A stretch of DNA of 64,000 nucleotides from Mycolicibacillus parakoreensis (GTDB lineage: Bacteria; Actinomycetota; Actinomycetes; Mycobacteriales; Mycobacteriaceae): positions 3,844,001 through 3,908,000 of the forward strand of contig NZ_CP092365.1 in assembly GCF_022370835.2 (NCBI RefSeq), in the 5' to 3' direction. Under the pieces are notes generated by a model that searched no databases, had not been told where the DNA came from, and saw only the letters and a list, made by a program, of their open reading frames with translations. Made by a program: the position numbers and the translations under genes. Of the stretch, positions 62,310 through 64,000 are shown piece by piece (within the stretch, counting starts at the first letter, position 1; every line of letters starts with the position of its first letter).

Positions 62310-64000
62310 GGCGCCCCGCCTGGCTGCGTCTCGCCGTGATCGCCGGCATCGCGATCGCCGTGGCGGGCATCGCCGTCACCCCCGCGGCCGCCGACGACGC
62401 CCCCGACGCGACCTCGTTCGTGCGGGTGCAGATCGACACCGTCACCCCCGCGGTGGTCAGCGCCGACAGCGGCCGGGTGCTCACCGTCGCGGGCCACGTC
62501 ACCAACACCGGGGACCGGCCGGTGCGCGACGTGATGGTCCGCCTCGAGCAGGCCGCCGCGGTGCGCACCGCCGCCGGTCTGCGCACCCCGCTGCGCGGCG
62601 CCCACGACCAGTTCCAGCCGGTCGCGGGGTTCCACACCGTCGCCGACGAGCTGCAACGCGGCCAGCGGGCCCACTTCACGCTGACCCGCCCGCTGACCGC
62701 CACCGCCGAGGCGGGCCTCGACGTCGCCGAGCCCGGCGTCTACCCGGTGCTGGTCAACGTCAACGCCACCCCCGACTTCGGCGCGCCCGCCCGCCTCGAC
62801 GACGCCCGGTTCCTGCTGCCGGTGCTCGCGGTGCCCACCGACACCGACGACCCCGACGGCGCGGCCGGTCCCGCCGACACGACCGGCGCCGCCGACGCCG
62901 ACGGACCCGACACCGACGATCCGGTGGCGCTGACCCTGCTCTGGCCGCTGGCCGACCGGCCCCGCCTGGCCCCCGGGGTGCCCGGCGGCACCGTGCCGGT
63001 GCGGCTCACCGACGACGAGCTGGCCACCTCGCTGGCCCCCGGCGGGCGCCTGGACATCCTGCTGTCGACGGTGGAGTTCGCCACCGGCGCCGGCGCCGAC
63101 CCCGACGGGGCCCTGGCGCGCAGCCTGTGCCTGGCGATCGACCCGGACCTGCTGGTCACCGTCAACGCCATGACCGGCGGCTACGTGGTGCCCGACCCCG
63201 ACGACCCCGCCGGGGCCACCCGCCCGGGCGCCGGGCAGGCGGCGGCCACCGCCTGGCTGACGCGGCTGCGGGCCCTGGCCGACCGGCTCTGCGTCACCCC
63301 GCTGCCCTACGCGCAGGCCGACCTCACCGCCGTGCAGCGCGCCGGCGACACCGGCCTGGCCACCATCGCCACCGCCGGCACCGCCGCGCTGGTCGACCAG
63401 CTGCTCGACATCACCACGGTGCGCGGGGCCGTGCCGTTCAGCCAGGCGCCGTTGACCCGCGACGCCGCCGACCTGCTGGCCGGCCAAGCCGACACGGTGG
63501 CGCTGGCCGCCGCGCCCGCCGACACCGCCGACGGGTCGGGCGAACCCGCGGAGCTGGCCGCGCGCCGGCTCTCCCCGCGGGTGAGCCTGGCCCCGTTCGA
63601 CCCGGCGGTCGGGGCCGCGCTGGCCGCGCTGGGCACCACCCCGACCGCACCCACCTACCTCGACACCGAGGCCAACCGGGGGTTCAAGCAGAACCTGCGC
63701 CACGACTCGACCGTCGCCCGGCGCCAGGACACGCTCGGCGCGCTGCTGTGGCGGATGCTGACCCCCGCGGTGACGCCGCGGGAGGAACTGCTGGTGCCGC
63801 CGGCGAACTGGACGCTGCACCCCGACGACGCCCACGCGCTGCTGTCCACGCTGGCGATGGCGCTGCGCAACGACCTGGCGGTGCCGCGCCCGCTGCCGGA
63901 GCTGCTCGCCGCCGCCCAGACGGCGGCGGCCACCCCGGGGGCGGGCGCGGCGCTGCCGGTGACCGTCGAGCGCGGCAACGTCGACGCCGCGGCCACCGCC
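62306..64000 (+). CDS. Large secreted conserved protein (Rv3909-like), 3' end outside window
   Basis: 565 codons visible, no stop before the window edge. GTG 62306 starts [20 protein letters not shown], a Sec signal cleaved near TPAAADDAP. The following domain (about 35-150) looks like a beta-sandwich of the type found in cell-surface proteins ([38 protein letters not shown]). The rest contains DUF6049-type sequence, as far as can be recognised. It is the gene before mviN (murJ) in M. tuberculosis, so a link to peptidoglycan-precursor export is possible. Overlap with mutT4 is four bases. Confidence 0.85.
   Translation, partial: MRRPAWLRLAVIAGIAIAVAGIAVTPAAADDAPDATSFVRVQIDTVTPAVVSADSGRVLTVAGHVTNTGDRPVRDVMVRLEQAAAVRTAAGLRTPLRGAHDQFQPVAGFHTVADELQRGQRAHFTLTRPLTATAEAGLDVAEPGVYPVLVNVNATPDFGAPARLDDARFLLPVLAVPTDTDDPDGAAGPADTTGAADADGPDTDDPVALTLLWPLADRPRLAPGVPGGTVPVRLTDDELATSLAPGGRLDILLSTVEFATGAGADPDGALARSLCLAIDPDLLVTVNAMTGGYVVPDPDDPAGATRPGAGQAAATAWLTRLRALADRLCVTPLPYAQADLTAVQRAGDTGLATIATAGTAALVDQLLDITTVRGAVPFSQAPLTRDAADLLAGQADTVALAAAPADTADGSGEPAELAARRLSPRVSLAPFDPAVGAALAALGTTPTAPTYLDTEANRGFKQNLRHDSTVARRQDTLGALLWRMLTPAVTPREELLVPPANWTLHPDDAHALLSTLAMALRNDLAVPRPLPELLAAAQTAAATPGAGAALPVTVERGNVDAAATA

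Noticed and set aside
1..64000. CRISPR arrays, tRNA or rRNA genes, prophage
   Set aside because: No regularly spaced repeats, no cloverleaf or rRNA-like sequence and no phage structural genes were seen on either strand.

Overview
The window is high-GC actinobacterial DNA from a mycobacterium. The evidence is a type VII secretion locus with PE, PPE and Esx proteins, three PPE genes in all, Mtc28 (an Ala/Pro-rich secreted antigen), a DnaB helicase with inteins, GTG starts and GTGA/ATGA stop-start overlaps throughout, and core gene order recognisable from M. tuberculosis Rv0036c-Rv0062 and Rv3887c-Rv3909. Orthology statements are from memory, not from a search. The species cannot be named; an environmental or slow-growing non-tuberculous mycobacterium is most likely.

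Layout. (1) 1-4974: minus-strand ESX-2-like cluster in the order PE, PPE, esxD, esxC, espG, MinD-like ATPase, eccD (cut by the window edge). The eccB/eccC pair that normally precedes PE is absent here. (2) 5.1-12.5 kb: a GNAT protein with a GyrA-like N-terminal segment, a gamma-carbonic anhydrase, a GH6 cellulase (celA1), an SDR, a Baeyer-Villiger monooxygenase coupled to an SDR, and a serine-hydrolase lipoprotein. (3) 12.5-17 kb: a SCO6745-family protein, a Tat-exported DUF1906 protein, an SRPBCC protein, a PPE protein with a His/Asp-rich loop behind two Zur-like dyads, and a TetR regulator. (4) 17.1-24.8 kb: catabolic islands. These are a DapB-fold dehydrogenase divergent from the TetR, a disulfide reductase divergent from an ArsR-rhodanese fusion, and a four-gene operon (4,5-dihydroxyphthalate decarboxylase-like, amidohydrolase, SCP-x thiolase-like, DUF35) divergent from a TetR whose two operator copies are visible. 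(5) 24.8-35.2 kb: an accessory stretch of visibly lower GC with a GH15 enzyme, a YhgE/Pip-type ABC exporter, gene remnants, a third PPE with its TetR, and remains of two insertion sequences. (6) 35.2-40.5 kb: dnaB with two inteins, then the rpsF-ssb-rpsR-rplI operon, separated by a region with DnaA-box-like sequences. (7) 40.7-64 kb: conserved cell-envelope and housekeeping genes: PknH-like lipoprotein, GT87 glycosyltransferase, ponA1, DUF5318, padR, ino1, F420-type oxidoreductase, an amino-acid ABC transporter with a fused binding protein and permease, marR, an SDR, leuS, mtc28, Rv0039c- to Rv0036c-type genes, pcnA, mutT4 and a truncated Rv3909-type gene at the right edge.

The most notable points are the double-intein DnaB (an Ala1 class-3 mini-intein inside the P-loop plus a class-1 homing intein), the apparently zinc-regulated PPE with its own metal-binding loop, the small TetR-controlled ring-acid or side-chain catabolic operon, the GyrA-like/GNAT chimera, and the ESX-2 locus lacking its core motor genes.
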